From NCBI RefSeq assembly GCF_000758665.1, contig NZ_CP009285.1, forward strand, positions 868,001 through 932,000: a DNA stretch of 64,000 nucleotides, written 5' to 3'. The DNA comes from Paenibacillus borealis (GTDB lineage Bacteria; Bacillota; Bacilli; Paenibacillales; Paenibacillaceae). The notes beneath the pieces are model-generated. The model did no database searches and was not told the DNA's origin. It saw only the letters and a list, made by a program, of their open reading frames with translations. This document shows, piece after piece, positions 1-9,618 of the stretch (position 1 is the first letter of the stretch; each line of letters begins with the position of its first letter). The position numbers and the translations under genes are program-made.

Positions 1-1
1 G

Positions 2-1813
2 GATGAAGCAGATCAGGTACAGAAGCAGTTCGATGAGACTTTTTTGACACAATATAATGTGTTCGGGGCAGTTGATGATATCTTTGAGCAGTTAAGATAT
101 GAATCGAATGAGCTTACTCGAGGACGGTATGGCCAATATGCTGGTGATCCTGTAATTAATGAATGGAACGATAAGCTTCGTATGCTAGATCAGATGATTT
201 GGCGAATATATAACAAACTGGAACTATCTCAAACGCTTAGAAAAAACATAAAGAATAATCTGATTCGGGTAGTGGCACTGGCTGGCGCAATTAGTGAAAA
301 GCTCTCTGATAGTGCTCAACTACAGTCGAAAATTTTCAAACAATTAACTAGCTATGCTTCAGATCCATATAAGGATCCTAAGCTCTCTAAAATCGTAGAT
401 GAAATCGTGGAAACGGAAAGCTCCGAACAGAAGCTGAGACTCATCGATCAGATTATATCAAAGGTGAATGGGGTCCCAAAACCAAGGGTGAAAAAAGAAT
501 TGCTCTTTGCGCAGCTTGAATTTTTCCTGTACTTATGTCGAGCAGAGGAGAGCATCAAATACATTTTAACTACCTTTCCTATAATTCAAGCTAAACTTGG
601 TCTTTCCGTTGATTTCTCTCCATTGTTTACTATGCAGAAGGACTACCTGGCTTTTATGAAAGAGGCGATGACCGGAATAACCCTGGGATATAAATATGAC
701 TTGCCTGACAATGAGAAGACCGGAAAGTTCAAACTTATTGAATACACTGCAGTGGGACGTTTGCTGTTACATGATTGGCATAGTCTTTATCAAGAATGTG
801 ATGGAAAAGATGGACCTGCCGTTATATTTCTCTCTGGGACCAGTCATGCTCCGAAATCAGCTCATTACGACTTGAAGACACCTTCAGAATGGTTGCTAAG
901 AGCAAAACGTCAAAGTTCGGTTATTCAGATGACATACAAGCCCGTGCTTAATGAAGTCCATGGAGAATTTTACTCGGTGTCAGGTATTCGTGACTCAGAA
1001 GAAAGAGACCAATATCTAAGAGGGATAGTGAAGCATCTAAAGCCGGACATTGAATATGAATTGAATCATTGGAGTACTACCGGTAACAACAGGAGAGTCT
1101 TGCTGGTTGTAAATTCTTATGATGATGTTGATACAGTCTGCAATGTTTTTCGGAATGATAGATATTGGGCAGGCAGATACAAGGCGCTCTCCAGAGATGC
1201 TGATCAGCATGAAGATCAATATTCTAGAGTATTGGTTGAATCCTTTTATCGAGAGCGAGCTGAAGTACTAATTGTTCCCTTATTATCTGTTGGTCGGGGG
1301 TATAACATTTTAGATCAGTATGGGGAAGCCCTTTTCGGTTCTGTATTTTTCCTGGTTCGTCCCTACCCTATACCAAATGATCTGAATTATCTTGTCCAGG
1401 TCCTGCATGCGTATTTACCTGACTATTTGCGTCGTGTTGAAGGGTTGAATCTCACATACGATAAAGCTGTAACCAAGTTACGACAAATCAGTAGTGGAAA
1501 GCTGGAGCATATGTATTTGAAACCAGATTTCTGGTCGATTTTGAGCCCCATAGAAAGAGAAATTATGGGTTGGTACACTTTTGTTCCAGTCTGGCAAATG
1601 ATCGGGCGTTTACTGCGTGGAGGTAGAGATGCGCGTGTCTACTTCTGTGATGCTAAGTTTAATGCTAAGCCTGAAGGCAACTCTGGAGGATATTCTATGC
1701 TTGAAGTATGGGCAGCTATTATGAATAAGAACAAAAAGGATACTATGTTTCAAAGCCTATACGGACCTTTTAGCGAAGCTATTAATAATATGAATATGGG
1801 AGACAGTATATGA
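2..1813 (+). CDS. pPIWI_RE-module helicase, C-terminal part (5' end outside window)
   Basis: The frame is open from base 2, so the gene starts upstream; the TTG at 44 is an internal codon, not a convincing start. What is visible resembles the second half of an SF2 helicase: an SGTS segment near 829-846, VLLVVNSYDD near 1095, AEVLIVPLLSVGRGYN near 1261, and a motif VI-like QMIGRLLRGGRDARVYF near 1594-1644 followed by CDAKF, as in DinG-like enzymes. Walker A and B would lie off-window. The stop overlaps the next start as ATGA, so the two proteins are translationally coupled. A helicase is a core partner of pPIWI_RE proteins in the published description of the module (Burroughs, Iyer and Aravind). 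Its role as the unwinding or processing partner of the Argonaute-like protein is inferred from that context; the helicase call itself is good. Confidence 0.75.
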   Translation, partial: DEADQVQKQFDETFLTQYNVFGAVDDIFEQLRYESNELTRGRYGQYAGDPVINEWNDKLRMLDQMIWRIYNKLELSQTLRKNIKNNLIRVVALAGAISEKLSDSAQLQSKIFKQLTSYASDPYKDPKLSKIVDEIVETESSEQKLRLIDQIISKVNGVPKPRVKKELLFAQLEFFLYLCRAEESIKYILTTFPIIQAKLGLSVDFSPLFTMQKDYLAFMKEAMTGITLGYKYDLPDNEKTGKFKLIEYTAVGRLLLHDWHSLYQECDGKDGPAVIFLSGTSHAPKSAHYDLKTPSEWLLRAKRQSSVIQMTYKPVLNEVHGEFYSVSGIRDSEERDQYLRGIVKHLKPDIEYELNHWSTTGNNRRVLLVVNSYDDVDTVCNVFRNDRYWAGRYKALSRDADQHEDQYSRVLVESFYRERAEVLIVPLLSVGRGYNILDQYGEALFGSVFFLVRPYPIPNDLNYLVQVLHAYLPDYLRRVEGLNLTYDKAVTKLRQISSGKLEHMYLKPDFWSILSPIEREIMGWYTFVPVWQMIGRLLRGGRDARVYFCDAKFNAKPEGNSGGYSMLEVWAAIMNKNKKDTMFQSLYGPFSEAINNMNMGDSI

Positions 1814-4296
1814 ACAGAATGGAGCTTTTTGCGCTGGAAGTAAATGAAGAAGTTTTTTATCATGAGATGATTTATGTGATGCGTATGCCCGAGAGCTGGC
1901 GAAATTTTTTTTTAACAGAAAAGACAAATCAGAACTATAAGCTTTCTAATCAAATAAAACCACTTGGACAGAAGCTTAAGAGCATTTTCCCAGAGATTGT
2001 TTGTGTGGAGTTAAATAGTAAAGTGTTGCAAAATGACCTGCCATGGATTGTTTCTACTGTGAAGATCCCGGAATCTCATATTAAGAAGCTATCCCTAGGC
2101 TGGTTTGCAAATTTAAAAGGACACTCAGAAGTGGGACTCCCGGACGAGATTAAAGCAGCTGAGCTAGAATGGAAAATCTCTAATTTCGGGGAACTTCACG
2201 AATCTATCGATAAATACCAATGGCTCCCTGGTTTAGCAGCTCACAAGTTCTGCGAGGAATTGCGAACGATAGAATTGGGAAAAGGCCTCGTTGAGGAGAT
2301 GCAGTTTCATCATGCGATTTTTAATAATCAACATGAATGTATTTCTACTCCGATCAGGAAATCATCGAAACATGATCCTTTCTCTTATGTTCTGAAAGTA
2401 GAACTGAAGAACCGTGGTGGGGATGCTGAGAGACCGCTTATTCTTGTGACTGTAGGTACAAGGCGTTATTTAAAGGAGGCACGGATTAATGAGAAGGGTT
2501 GTTATTTTAAGTCAGACCATGCTTGTTCCGTACTAGTGTCAGTTCGTAATCCTTATACAATACAAGAGAAGCGTTCTTTCTCACAGCTAAAGTTTGAACG
2601 TCGTGCCGGTAGTGATAAAGACAACTCTCCTTATTCAGTCTGGAAAACAGCCTTAGACGGCTTGTATTGGGATGTTCTATACGGTGAATCCTTCGAGTCA
2701 GATATGTTGCTTGCTAATCCCGTGTCCTTTTTGGATGGTAAAGGTGAAATTGCTGCTTATGTTGTCAATCATCATTCATTCAAGAGTAAAAATAACTTTG
2801 TGAAGTCAGGACTCGGGCTATCAGAAAAAAGTGGTTTGTTTAATGCATTTAAAGAAGTACTAGCTATGCATCACTTAACACCGTTGTTTCATATTCCTGA
2901 TATCCCTCGTAAGCAGATGAATGATATTCGATTTCCTATTGTTGCACATAAAGCAGAAAAGCTAGTTATTGAGGTTTATAGCAGTGAAGCAATGTTTAAT
3001 GCAATGAAAGAAATTTACACAACTGAGCAGAAATCATTAGAAAAGAAACCGGTGATTTTTAATCGCCAAATTTCAGAAAATATATACGGGCTTAATTGTG
3101 ATCAAGATGTAGTGGTAGAATTCGTACACTGCAGTTCTGAAGAGATTGTAAGCGAACTGGAGGTTGGGTCATATAGTACGGATGCTGCTTTTAATAAGAG
3201 AGTTAATCAAATTAACAAGCTGCTTAAGGATAGGAACGTCTCGGGTGATAAACGGACATTGGCATTAGTGGAAATTGAACCTAAAGAAAACTGGAGCAAG
3301 AATGGGGACCCTAAACGAGCAATAAGAGAAGGAATGAAAAAGACAAGACGTCTTACGCAGTTCATACATCCACTGTCGGGTGAGGAGAAGGGGGATACTG
3401 CTAGAATCATTAATGCTTTGCTTGATTTGCTTAATGATGCAGGTTTCCTAAGCAGCAATATGACCAAGCTAGACTTAGAAGGTCCGATTTTCTCCTTCAA
3501 TATTATAAAAGAGGTTAATAAATATTTACCTGTCGTATCAAAAATGGATGGAACAGAAATCATGCTTAAAATACTTGGAGTTGAGCCGTGGTTATCTTTA
3601 GCTGAGGCGCCTTTTTATCTGGAACAGGCTAAAATGTTGGAGAACCCCACCAAATGGAACCAAAGCAAGCAGGTTTTTGAGGAGTTTATGATAAGAGCTA
3701 TTGAGAGTGAGCTTGATCAAAATGTAAAGCGGCTAACCGTAGTCCTAAACGCGACACTGAGAAATGGTTGGCTTCCTGCTCTTAGAAATACTGATCTTAA
3801 GTATGATAAGGTTCCATATCTGAGTGAGAGGTTAGCAAATGATACTCGGCTGAAATTTATTCGTATCAATACAACGAATGATGTACCACAATACCGCATA
3901 ATCGAGAAGGATGCTGAAGATGATTTCAACAAAGCATCAGGAATTTTTAAAGATCCTTTTGGGATTTATTATGGAGTTGGTGGAAGACCATCTGCATGGT
4001 CTGGTGTGAGGAACGAGGATATTAAGTTCCTGTCACCTAGCAAGCTGCTGCTTCAGCAGAAAGCAGTCGAGTACATTCCTCTGGGAGAGCTGGATGAAAA
4101 GGAACGTGATGACCTGGCTAATTTAGTTGATCAGTTAAGAAGAGTAGGTCTAAATTATGATAAACATACAATCTATCCTTATGGTATGCGGATTACTAAG
4201 ATTCTGTCGAAATATTTAACCGGGGAAGAGCAGGATTACGATCCGGAGTTTGATGAGGATGTGGAGGTAATGGAGGAGGCTGGGGAGATGGTATAG
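1810..4296 (+). CDS. pPIWI_RE protein (Argonaute-related, RNase H-fold C-terminus)
   Basis: A protein of 828 residues. The C-terminal half carries the hallmarks of the RNaseH_pPIWI_RE family: ALVEIEP at 485-491, then DPKRAIREG at 500-508 and RLTQFI at 514-519; later YYGVGGRPSAW at 720-730, an SK at 744-745, and the closing LRRVGLNYDKHTIYPYGM at 776-793, matching the family's usual ending with a YDxxT-P motif. The N-terminal ~450 residues fit the variable pPIWI_RE_X region and show no signal peptide. An acidic tail follows residue 806. Start is ATG with GGGAG 8 bases upstream, overlapping the helicase stop. PIWI-family proteins of this branch are predicted to act in nucleic-acid-guided defence against plasmids or phages. 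The family restriction-endonuclease partner is not visible; it may lie upstream of the window. The call rests on remembered motif patterns. Confidence 0.82.
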   Translation: MNRMELFALEVNEEVFYHEMIYVMRMPESWRNFFLTEKTNQNYKLSNQIKPLGQKLKSIFPEIVCVELNSKVLQNDLPWIVSTVKIPESHIKKLSLGWFANLKGHSEVGLPDEIKAAELEWKISNFGELHESIDKYQWLPGLAAHKFCEELRTIELGKGLVEEMQFHHAIFNNQHECISTPIRKSSKHDPFSYVLKVELKNRGGDAERPLILVTVGTRRYLKEARINEKGCYFKSDHACSVLVSVRNPYTIQEKRSFSQLKFERRAGSDKDNSPYSVWKTALDGLYWDVLYGESFESDMLLANPVSFLDGKGEIAAYVVNHHSFKSKNNFVKSGLGLSEKSGLFNAFKEVLAMHHLTPLFHIPDIPRKQMNDIRFPIVAHKAEKLVIEVYSSEAMFNAMKEIYTTEQKSLEKKPVIFNRQISENIYGLNCDQDVVVEFVHCSSEEIVSELEVGSYSTDAAFNKRVNQINKLLKDRNVSGDKRTLALVEIEPKENWSKNGDPKRAIREGMKKTRRLTQFIHPLSGEEKGDTARIINALLDLLNDAGFLSSNMTKLDLEGPIFSFNIIKEVNKYLPVVSKMDGTEIMLKILGVEPWLSLAEAPFYLEQAKMLENPTKWNQSKQVFEEFMIRAIESELDQNVKRLTVVLNATLRNGWLPALRNTDLKYDKVPYLSERLANDTRLKFIRINTTNDVPQYRIIEKDAEDDFNKASGIFKDPFGIYYGVGGRPSAWSGVRNEDIKFLSPSKLLLQQKAVEYIPLGELDEKERDDLANLVDQLRRVGLNYDKHTIYPYGMRITKILSKYLTGEEQDYDPEFDEDVEVMEEAGEMV

Positions 4297-4337
4297 GCCT
4301 GTAATTGTTCAGGAGAGATATACAGCAAAGCGTGATC

Positions 4338-4365
4338 AAAAGACGACTATGATGTCGTCTTTTTT
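4338..4365 (+). terminator. Rho-independent terminator after pPIWI_RE
   Basis: Stem AGACGAC (4341-4347) and GTCGTCT (4354-4360), loop TATGAT, followed by five more T. It ends the helicase-pPIWI_RE operon and separates it from the next operon, which starts at 4515. Confidence 0.85.
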
Positions 4366-4514
4366 GTTAACAAGGACTTTAAATCCAATTTGTCGAATTA
4401 ATTCTAATATGGAGATATTTTCAAATGAACATACGTTCGGTGACAGACATCGGTCTAATCAAAATGCTCTAATAAAAGTTGAATCAGTGATCTTTACGGA
4501 AAGGAAGTGCTACG

Positions 4515-5297
4515 TTGATTGCAGAAATCCATAACAAAATCTCAAAAACGGGCAGTAACTTGTCTGATCGGCTTGAGGACCAGTTGACGGGTGATTTTTT
4601 TGGTGCGATTCGTTACCTTCCGTTTGAAGCTGCACTGCAGCATGTGCTCACGGCAGTTCGCTTTGAAACCACAGATCAGGAATCGGATTGGAGAGAATCT
4701 TTGCAGTCGACCAAGGGATTTGATTATGAGATTGAGTTTTGGGTTCGCCTTGCAGAAGGGGAGATTGATTTGATTATTCATCTTCCCGATGCTGTTATTG
4801 GAATCGAAGTGAAATACTATAGTGGGCTCTCATCAGATGATGAAGAGACGGAAGAAGTGGTCTCGCCGGGAGAAAGTATTAACCAGCTAGCTCGTTACTC
4901 CCGGTTGCTGCAAGAGCTTAAACAAGGTAAACCCGCATATCTAATATTCTTAGCGCCATTAAACACCTTAATGCCGGTTCAGCGGGATATGAGAACGAGA
5001 ACTATTATAGCGAAGAATATCAAATTAGGATTTCTGACTTGGCAAAATGTATTGGAACAATTGCAAAGTATTGGATTACAAGATTTGGGTAAGGGACAGC
5101 AAAGGATTATGCAGGATTTAATAGCTCATTTGCTGGGAAAAGGTTTTGAGCGGTTTAGAGGCTTCAGTTCAGTCAGTAAAGATAGTTTAATGAATGGGCA
5201 ACCCTATACATTCCATAAGAAAACAATGTCACGATTAAATCTATTATGGCCGATACATCAGAAAGTTCAGGAAGGGAACTATGTCTATGTCAAATAA
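4515..5297 (+). CDS. PD-(D/E)XK nuclease-superfamily protein
   Basis: A protein of 260 residues. The nuclease core reads EGEID at 81-85, then a strand carrying IEVK at 97-100 (the E-x-K catalytic pair), followed by QLARY at 124-128 and YLIFLAP at 142-148. This order (acid, IExK, QLxRY, liyLtP) is typical of PD-(D/E)XK families such as PDDEXK_4. The N-terminus contains a conserved-looking segment (SDRLEDQLTGDFFG) that I do not recognise. Start chosen is TTG at 4515 because AAGGAAG lies 7 bases upstream and no better ATG exists. The gene overlaps the next by 17 bases and heads an operon with McrB/McrC-like genes, so it is probably an extra nuclease subunit of that restriction system. It could instead be the restriction endonuclease that accompanies pPIWI_RE, but a terminator lies between them. 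Confidence 0.75.
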   Translation: MIAEIHNKISKTGSNLSDRLEDQLTGDFFGAIRYLPFEAALQHVLTAVRFETTDQESDWRESLQSTKGFDYEIEFWVRLAEGEIDLIIHLPDAVIGIEVKYYSGLSSDDEETEEVVSPGESINQLARYSRLLQELKQGKPAYLIFLAPLNTLMPVQRDMRTRTIIAKNIKLGFLTWQNVLEQLQSIGLQDLGKGQQRIMQDLIAHLLGKGFERFRGFSSVSKDSLMNGQPYTFHKKTMSRLNLLWPIHQKVQEGNYVYVK

Positions 5298-5535
5298 TCT
5301 TGGTGTTAATATCAGTGTCGCTGTAAATGTGCTACGTCAAACCTACAAAAATTTAAATTTACTTTTCAGTGAGATGGATATGATTGCAGAAGAAATGGGC
5401 TTTGTTCCACTATCTACACGATTTTTGAGATGGAAGTCAGATAACTATGAAGACGGCTGGTTACTTAATAATTTTATCAAGATTTATCAGTTAGACGGAG
5501 CATCTGCGGGTAACGATAAGATCCTGTGTATGTAG
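5281..5535 (+). CDS. Unknown protein, N-terminal piece of a frameshifted gene
   Basis: An 84-residue frame starting ATG with AGGAAGGG upstream, inside the end of the nuclease gene. I do not recognise the family. The last residues (GNDKILCM) look like readthrough in a wrong frame. The overlapping downstream frame starts right where this one loses sense, and one extra G after AACGATAAG (about 5520) would join them as NDK-DPVYVVEIELV, giving a protein of about 195 residues. The two pieces are therefore most likely a single gene broken by a 1-base deletion, or an assembly error. Between nuclease and McrB genes with overlaps on both sides, the intact product would belong to the same restriction-like operon. 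Confidence 0.55.
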   Translation: MSMSNNLGVNISVAVNVLRQTYKNLNLLFSEMDMIAEEMGFVPLSTRFLRWKSDNYEDGWLLNNFIKIYQLDGASAGNDKILCM

Positions 5536-5861
5536 TGGAAATCGAGCTGGTTGGAGAAGAAGGCCATCCCGAGATCAGTTTATCCAAATTTCAGTATGAT
5601 CTTACCCGTTGGGAGCGGATGCCTGCTATTTCAGATCACTGGCTCTTTAACGATCCGTATCAGCTAGACAATCATTTTGAAATTGATTACGTAGATGGTT
5701 ATTGGATAAGTAAAGTTAAAGAAAAATCATCGAAAAAATATTGGGGATTTAAACAAGCAGTGGGTAAAACCATGCCCCTTGTAACAATAAATGATGCCGA
5801 ATCGATTAAAACAGGAATATTTCAACAGCTATTAGATTTACCTGAAGGGAGCTCATTATGA
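5526..5861 (+). CDS. Unknown protein, C-terminal piece of the same frameshifted gene
   Basis: A 111-residue frame with a nominal GTG at 5526 but no ribosome binding site, and sensible sequence from its first codon (YVVEIELVGEE), which argues that it is the continuation of the preceding frame. It is rich in aromatic and charged residues (WERMPAISDHWLFNDPYQ, KKYWGFKQAVG) and has no signal peptide or membrane segment. No family is recognised. Its stop overlaps the next ATG as ATGA at 5858-5861, so the McrB-like gene depends on translation through this frame. If the frameshift is real, coupling to the McrB gene would need reinitiation or ribosomal slippage. Confidence 0.55.
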   Translation: MYVVEIELVGEEGHPEISLSKFQYDLTRWERMPAISDHWLFNDPYQLDNHFEIDYVDGYWISKVKEKSSKKYWGFKQAVGKTMPLVTINDAESIKTGIFQQLLDLPEGSSL

Positions 5862-8110
5862 TTAACTTATCTCATTACCAGCAAATATTCGATATCGAAA
5901 ACACTGCTGAAAGATGCAAAAAGGTTAGCGAAACCATGGATCAGCTGTGGAAATCGAATTTGGAACAACTAGCTGGAGAATTGCTTGAGAAAGACTATAG
6001 AATTGCTACATACGGACAGACACTAATGACCACCTATTATGACTCACTAAATCCTAAATATGCTGAACAGAAGAAGGAAACGAATATAGGTAAGAAGTAC
6101 TTTGCTCAAATTACCCGCAAAATAGCAGATAAAGAGATTGTTCTTCTGACCCTGGAGTTTAATGGAATTGAGCGGCAGATGTATGTATACACTGAATTAA
6201 GTTTTTATCAGGTTAATGCGTTGATAAAAAATGGCCAATTAAGCTTTAACTTAAGCAAACTGGATGACGATATCAAGACGTTCACTAGAACAAGTTCTTT
6301 CACGAGAAACGAGATTGAACGCTCAATGTTGGAGCAAGAACTTAGTGCAATGGTGGGGCCAAGAACCAGACCGTGGATTTTCTTTGGTCTAGCCATCCCA
6401 ATGGAGGGAAGCTGTGCAATTGCTGACATTCTAAACATGTTGAAATATGTATGGGAACAGACAACTGCGCTACGGAATTATGCTCTGGAGGATAGAAAGC
6501 AAAGAGTTAGAGCAGCAAATGTTATGGATCTGATTGCTGAAGTTGCAACACCTTATCCTGTCACCTTGTTCGGACATTCATATCAGATCTATTATGGGGC
6601 AATTGAAACTGAAAAATCCGGTGACCGCAAACAAGGGTTTACTCTGAAAAGAGAGGGGCAGACGATTGTCCAGGGGACATTTTATTATGGCGAACATAAT
6701 GAGAGAAGGGGGTTGAATAAGCCGGTACTTGCTGTAGATGTGGCGGGTAGCAATCATATTTACGCTAAAATCTCTGTCCTGCTTGGTGATAATCGTAAGG
6801 AATGGTGGCTTCAAAAGTCTTTTAAAATGATGAACCAAGACAATGAAGCTCTAAAGCTTCGTGCCTTTGATTTACTGAAACAGCATGGTATTCCGACACG
6901 CAACGACAATGAGTATTTAATGGGCACGTACATCAACATGGAGCAGCGATTTGAAGAAAATCTTGAAGTAATCAAGGGGAGATTTGCTTGTGCCGCCCTT
7001 TTGTTTGCTCATGTGAATGGTCGAGGGAATTTCAAATTTCCTGAACCACCGGTTCAAAATATAGCTGAAACAGATGATAATGCAATGATTGATGAAAATT
7101 CGGTTGAAATAATAGAATACAACAGCAACTTTGATTTTACAGTTATTTATGAGGCGATTCAGGATAGTTCTTTAACATTTGATAAAGATTTGATCAGGGA
7201 CTTACATCTAAACCTGACAGCTCTAGATGATAAGCATTTTGTTATCCTAAGCGGTATCTCGGGAACCGGGAAGACTCAACTAGCTAAACTGTATGCAAAT
7301 GCAGTATATGGTTTATCTTATGAAGCTGATAATCCGTATTTGTCTATTATTCCTGTACGACCGGATTGGACGGATGGAACAGCTTTGTTCGGATACTATA
7401 GTTCATTTGAGCGCCAGTATATAATGACTGATTTTTTAAAGGTACTGATGCATGCTCATAAGGAGCGGGAAAAGCCCCATTTTATTGTGTTAGATGAAAT
7501 GAATCTCGCCCGTGTTGAGTATTATCTAAGTGACTATCTTAGCGGTGTGGAATCCCACAAAGATATTCCACTGCATAACCGAGCTGATCTTGATGAAATA
7601 CCGACTAAGATTAGCATCCCGCCAAACGTATATCTTATTGGTACTATTAATGTGGATGAAACAACACACAGTATTTCGGACAAAGTACTTGATCGTGCAT
7701 TTGTTATGACTTTAAGTGAGGTGGATCTGGAAACTTTCTGGAGTCGCATCGATGATGGCATTAGAGAGGGGCTTCAGAACGAATTCAACATTTTGAAGAG
7801 CTTGCATAGTTTACTAGCCCCTTATTATCTACACTTTGGTTATCGGACGATGAAGGAAATGATTCAGAAGTTGAGTCACCATCTTACCTTGGATATTGAG
7901 CATCAGATATCAAGAACAGATATGCTGGATCGGGTGATATCAGAAAAGGTACTTCCTAAACTCAAGGGTGATGATCGGATCGGAGAACTGCTCGGGGAAC
8001 TGAAAGAAGATTTCACCAGACATTTAGGTGAAGGTTCAACAAGTCTAGGACACATTATTCGAATGGAGAAGGAGCTTCTTAGATATGGAGCAACGCAATT
8101 CTGGCGGTAA
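5858..8110 (+). CDS. McrB-like AAA+ NTPase (type IV restriction motor)
   Basis: A protein of 750 residues. The AAA+ module fills the C-terminal third: Walker A GISGTGKT at 466-473, Walker B with the McrB signature FIVLDEMNLARVEYY at 542-556, and sensor-type GTINVDETTH starting at 595, followed by DKVLDRA. DEMNLARVE and NxDxTT are diagnostic for McrB-family motors, which use GTP or ATP to drive a partner nuclease. The N-terminal ~440 residues would be the DNA-recognition and assembly part; I do not recognise them as DUF3578 or EVE. Start ATG with GGGAG upstream overlaps the preceding stop. The downstream McrC-like gene overlaps by 26 bases, a typical McrBC arrangement. Role inferred: recognition of modified or foreign DNA and delivery to the coupled nuclease. 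Confidence 0.88.
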   Translation: MINLSHYQQIFDIENTAERCKKVSETMDQLWKSNLEQLAGELLEKDYRIATYGQTLMTTYYDSLNPKYAEQKKETNIGKKYFAQITRKIADKEIVLLTLEFNGIERQMYVYTELSFYQVNALIKNGQLSFNLSKLDDDIKTFTRTSSFTRNEIERSMLEQELSAMVGPRTRPWIFFGLAIPMEGSCAIADILNMLKYVWEQTTALRNYALEDRKQRVRAANVMDLIAEVATPYPVTLFGHSYQIYYGAIETEKSGDRKQGFTLKREGQTIVQGTFYYGEHNERRGLNKPVLAVDVAGSNHIYAKISVLLGDNRKEWWLQKSFKMMNQDNEALKLRAFDLLKQHGIPTRNDNEYLMGTYINMEQRFEENLEVIKGRFACAALLFAHVNGRGNFKFPEPPVQNIAETDDNAMIDENSVEIIEYNSNFDFTVIYEAIQDSSLTFDKDLIRDLHLNLTALDDKHFVILSGISGTGKTQLAKLYANAVYGLSYEADNPYLSIIPVRPDWTDGTALFGYYSSFERQYIMTDFLKVLMHAHKEREKPHFIVLDEMNLARVEYYLSDYLSGVESHKDIPLHNRADLDEIPTKISIPPNVYLIGTINVDETTHSISDKVLDRAFVMTLSEVDLETFWSRIDDGIREGLQNEFNILKSLHSLLAPYYLHFGYRTMKEMIQKLSHHLTLDIEHQISRTDMLDRVISEKVLPKLKGDDRIGELLGELKEDFTRHLGEGSTSLGHIIRMEKELLRYGATQFWR

Positions 8111-9572
8111 TTTCTGGTTGCGATTAGCCGATGAAGAGTGGAACGTACTAGAGGAGGCCTACTTGACAGAGGCCTCTACCTACGAGTGGAAGTACGTAAT
8201 GGATGGTAATGAACAGCCTCCATTAATCCACTTTTGTGACATGCTACATCTTCCACATCGTTTGGAGGAAGGGGAAGCTTTTGGTCAGCTGACCACTCCT
8301 TTTTTCAGCGGCCAGGTTTATTTTGATATAAATGGGATGAAACTTGGCTCATACATTTATCCGGATGCTCGCAAAATGACAGAGGAACAATACGACCTTA
8401 TGTTAAATGATATTTTGCAAGAAGCTTCACTTTGTTTCGAATATTCGAATATTGAGACGGAAATTACTGCGGACCAGCATTCACTTGAGCTTTCTTTAGC
8501 ACAATGGAGCTATATTGAAGCCTCATTTTCTTCACTCAGAACTGTAGTACGGCAAATCATTGAGCATCCAATTCGAGTACTTCAAGCACATGAACAACAA
8601 ATGCGGCGGGAACAAGTCAAAATGGTGGATAGTAAAACACTGGTCTGGATCGAACGAAACAGTGGTCGCAGCACAACTGGAAATATTCCTACTACAGTGA
8701 AATCTTCTGTTCGTGAAGATAGTTATAACACTTATGAGAACAGACTATTAAAGCGAAGACTCTTAGATCTAAGACACCTGTTGAAAATGTACGGAAAATC
8801 CGGTCGGGGAAACTATAAGATCAGGGCAGAAGCCTACGCAGACAAAGTTGGTCATTGGCTAAGGGATTCTTTTTTTAGGAAAGTTACTCCTTATCAAGGG
8901 GTCATAAAAATATCTCAAGTATTTCGAAAGCATCCTGTATACCGGCAGTGCTATCAATGGTTTGACCGTCTGTATAAGCATGGAAATGAACAAATTGGGA
9001 TGAGTTACAACTATCCTCTTCGGGAGACGTTCGCGCTATATGAAATTTGGTGCTACATGCAGCTTGTGAAAATTTTTCGGGAAAAGAAGCTTTTGAAGGA
9101 AACTAGTGGGCTATTCCGAACAACACGGGAAGGACTCTTTCTTCATTTTGCAGAGAATAACGAAAGTATTGTGGAATTGAAAAATGGCATGCGGTTATCT
9201 TATCAGCGAGTGTTTAAACACAATGGCAAGGATTTTTACACTTTTACTCAAGATATGAAGCCCGATATTGTAATTGAAGCAGGAGAGTTTCTGTATATTC
9301 TCGATCCAAAGTATCGGATTGCTAATAACTTGGGAACAGCACTTGGAGAAATGCATAAGTATAAGGACGGCATCTTATTAATTCGAAATGATAGAAAGGC
9401 AGTTCAGAATGTATTTATTTTGACACCAGTTCAGAGTGATGAAATACGTTATTTCAAAGCCGACTTTCATGAAAGGTATAGTATGGGAGCTATTGCGCTC
9501 ATGCCAGGTAAAGACTCGCCCTCCCTGGAGAAGTGGGTGGATAAACTAGTACACGGGGGAGATCTTATATAG
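8085..9572 (+). CDS. McrC-like DUF2357/PD-(D/E)XK nuclease subunit
   Basis: A protein of 495 residues. A middle helical region has the DUF2357-type ENRLLKRRLLDLRHLL and a Y-E-I-W-C-Y motif (YEIWCYMQL), then the nuclease core KPDIVIEAGE with D394 and LDPKYR with D407 and K409, i.e. PD...DxK. This is the PDDEXK_7 architecture found beside McrB-like motors such as LlaJI-type systems, replacing classical McrC. Start ATG has AAGGAG upstream and lies inside the motor gene. The protein should cut DNA when driven by the McrB-like partner. Composition matches the preceding AT-rich genes, unlike the second McrC-like gene at 14064. Confidence 0.85.
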   Translation: MEQRNSGGNFWLRLADEEWNVLEEAYLTEASTYEWKYVMDGNEQPPLIHFCDMLHLPHRLEEGEAFGQLTTPFFSGQVYFDINGMKLGSYIYPDARKMTEEQYDLMLNDILQEASLCFEYSNIETEITADQHSLELSLAQWSYIEASFSSLRTVVRQIIEHPIRVLQAHEQQMRREQVKMVDSKTLVWIERNSGRSTTGNIPTTVKSSVREDSYNTYENRLLKRRLLDLRHLLKMYGKSGRGNYKIRAEAYADKVGHWLRDSFFRKVTPYQGVIKISQVFRKHPVYRQCYQWFDRLYKHGNEQIGMSYNYPLRETFALYEIWCYMQLVKIFREKKLLKETSGLFRTTREGLFLHFAENNESIVELKNGMRLSYQRVFKHNGKDFYTFTQDMKPDIVIEAGEFLYILDPKYRIANNLGTALGEMHKYKDGILLIRNDRKAVQNVFILTPVQSDEIRYFKADFHERYSMGAIALMPGKDSPSLEKWVDKLVHGGDLI

Positions 9573-9618
9573 GTAAAGGTTGGAACCTAGTAAGGAAAGA
9601 TATAGGGAGGTTAAACAA

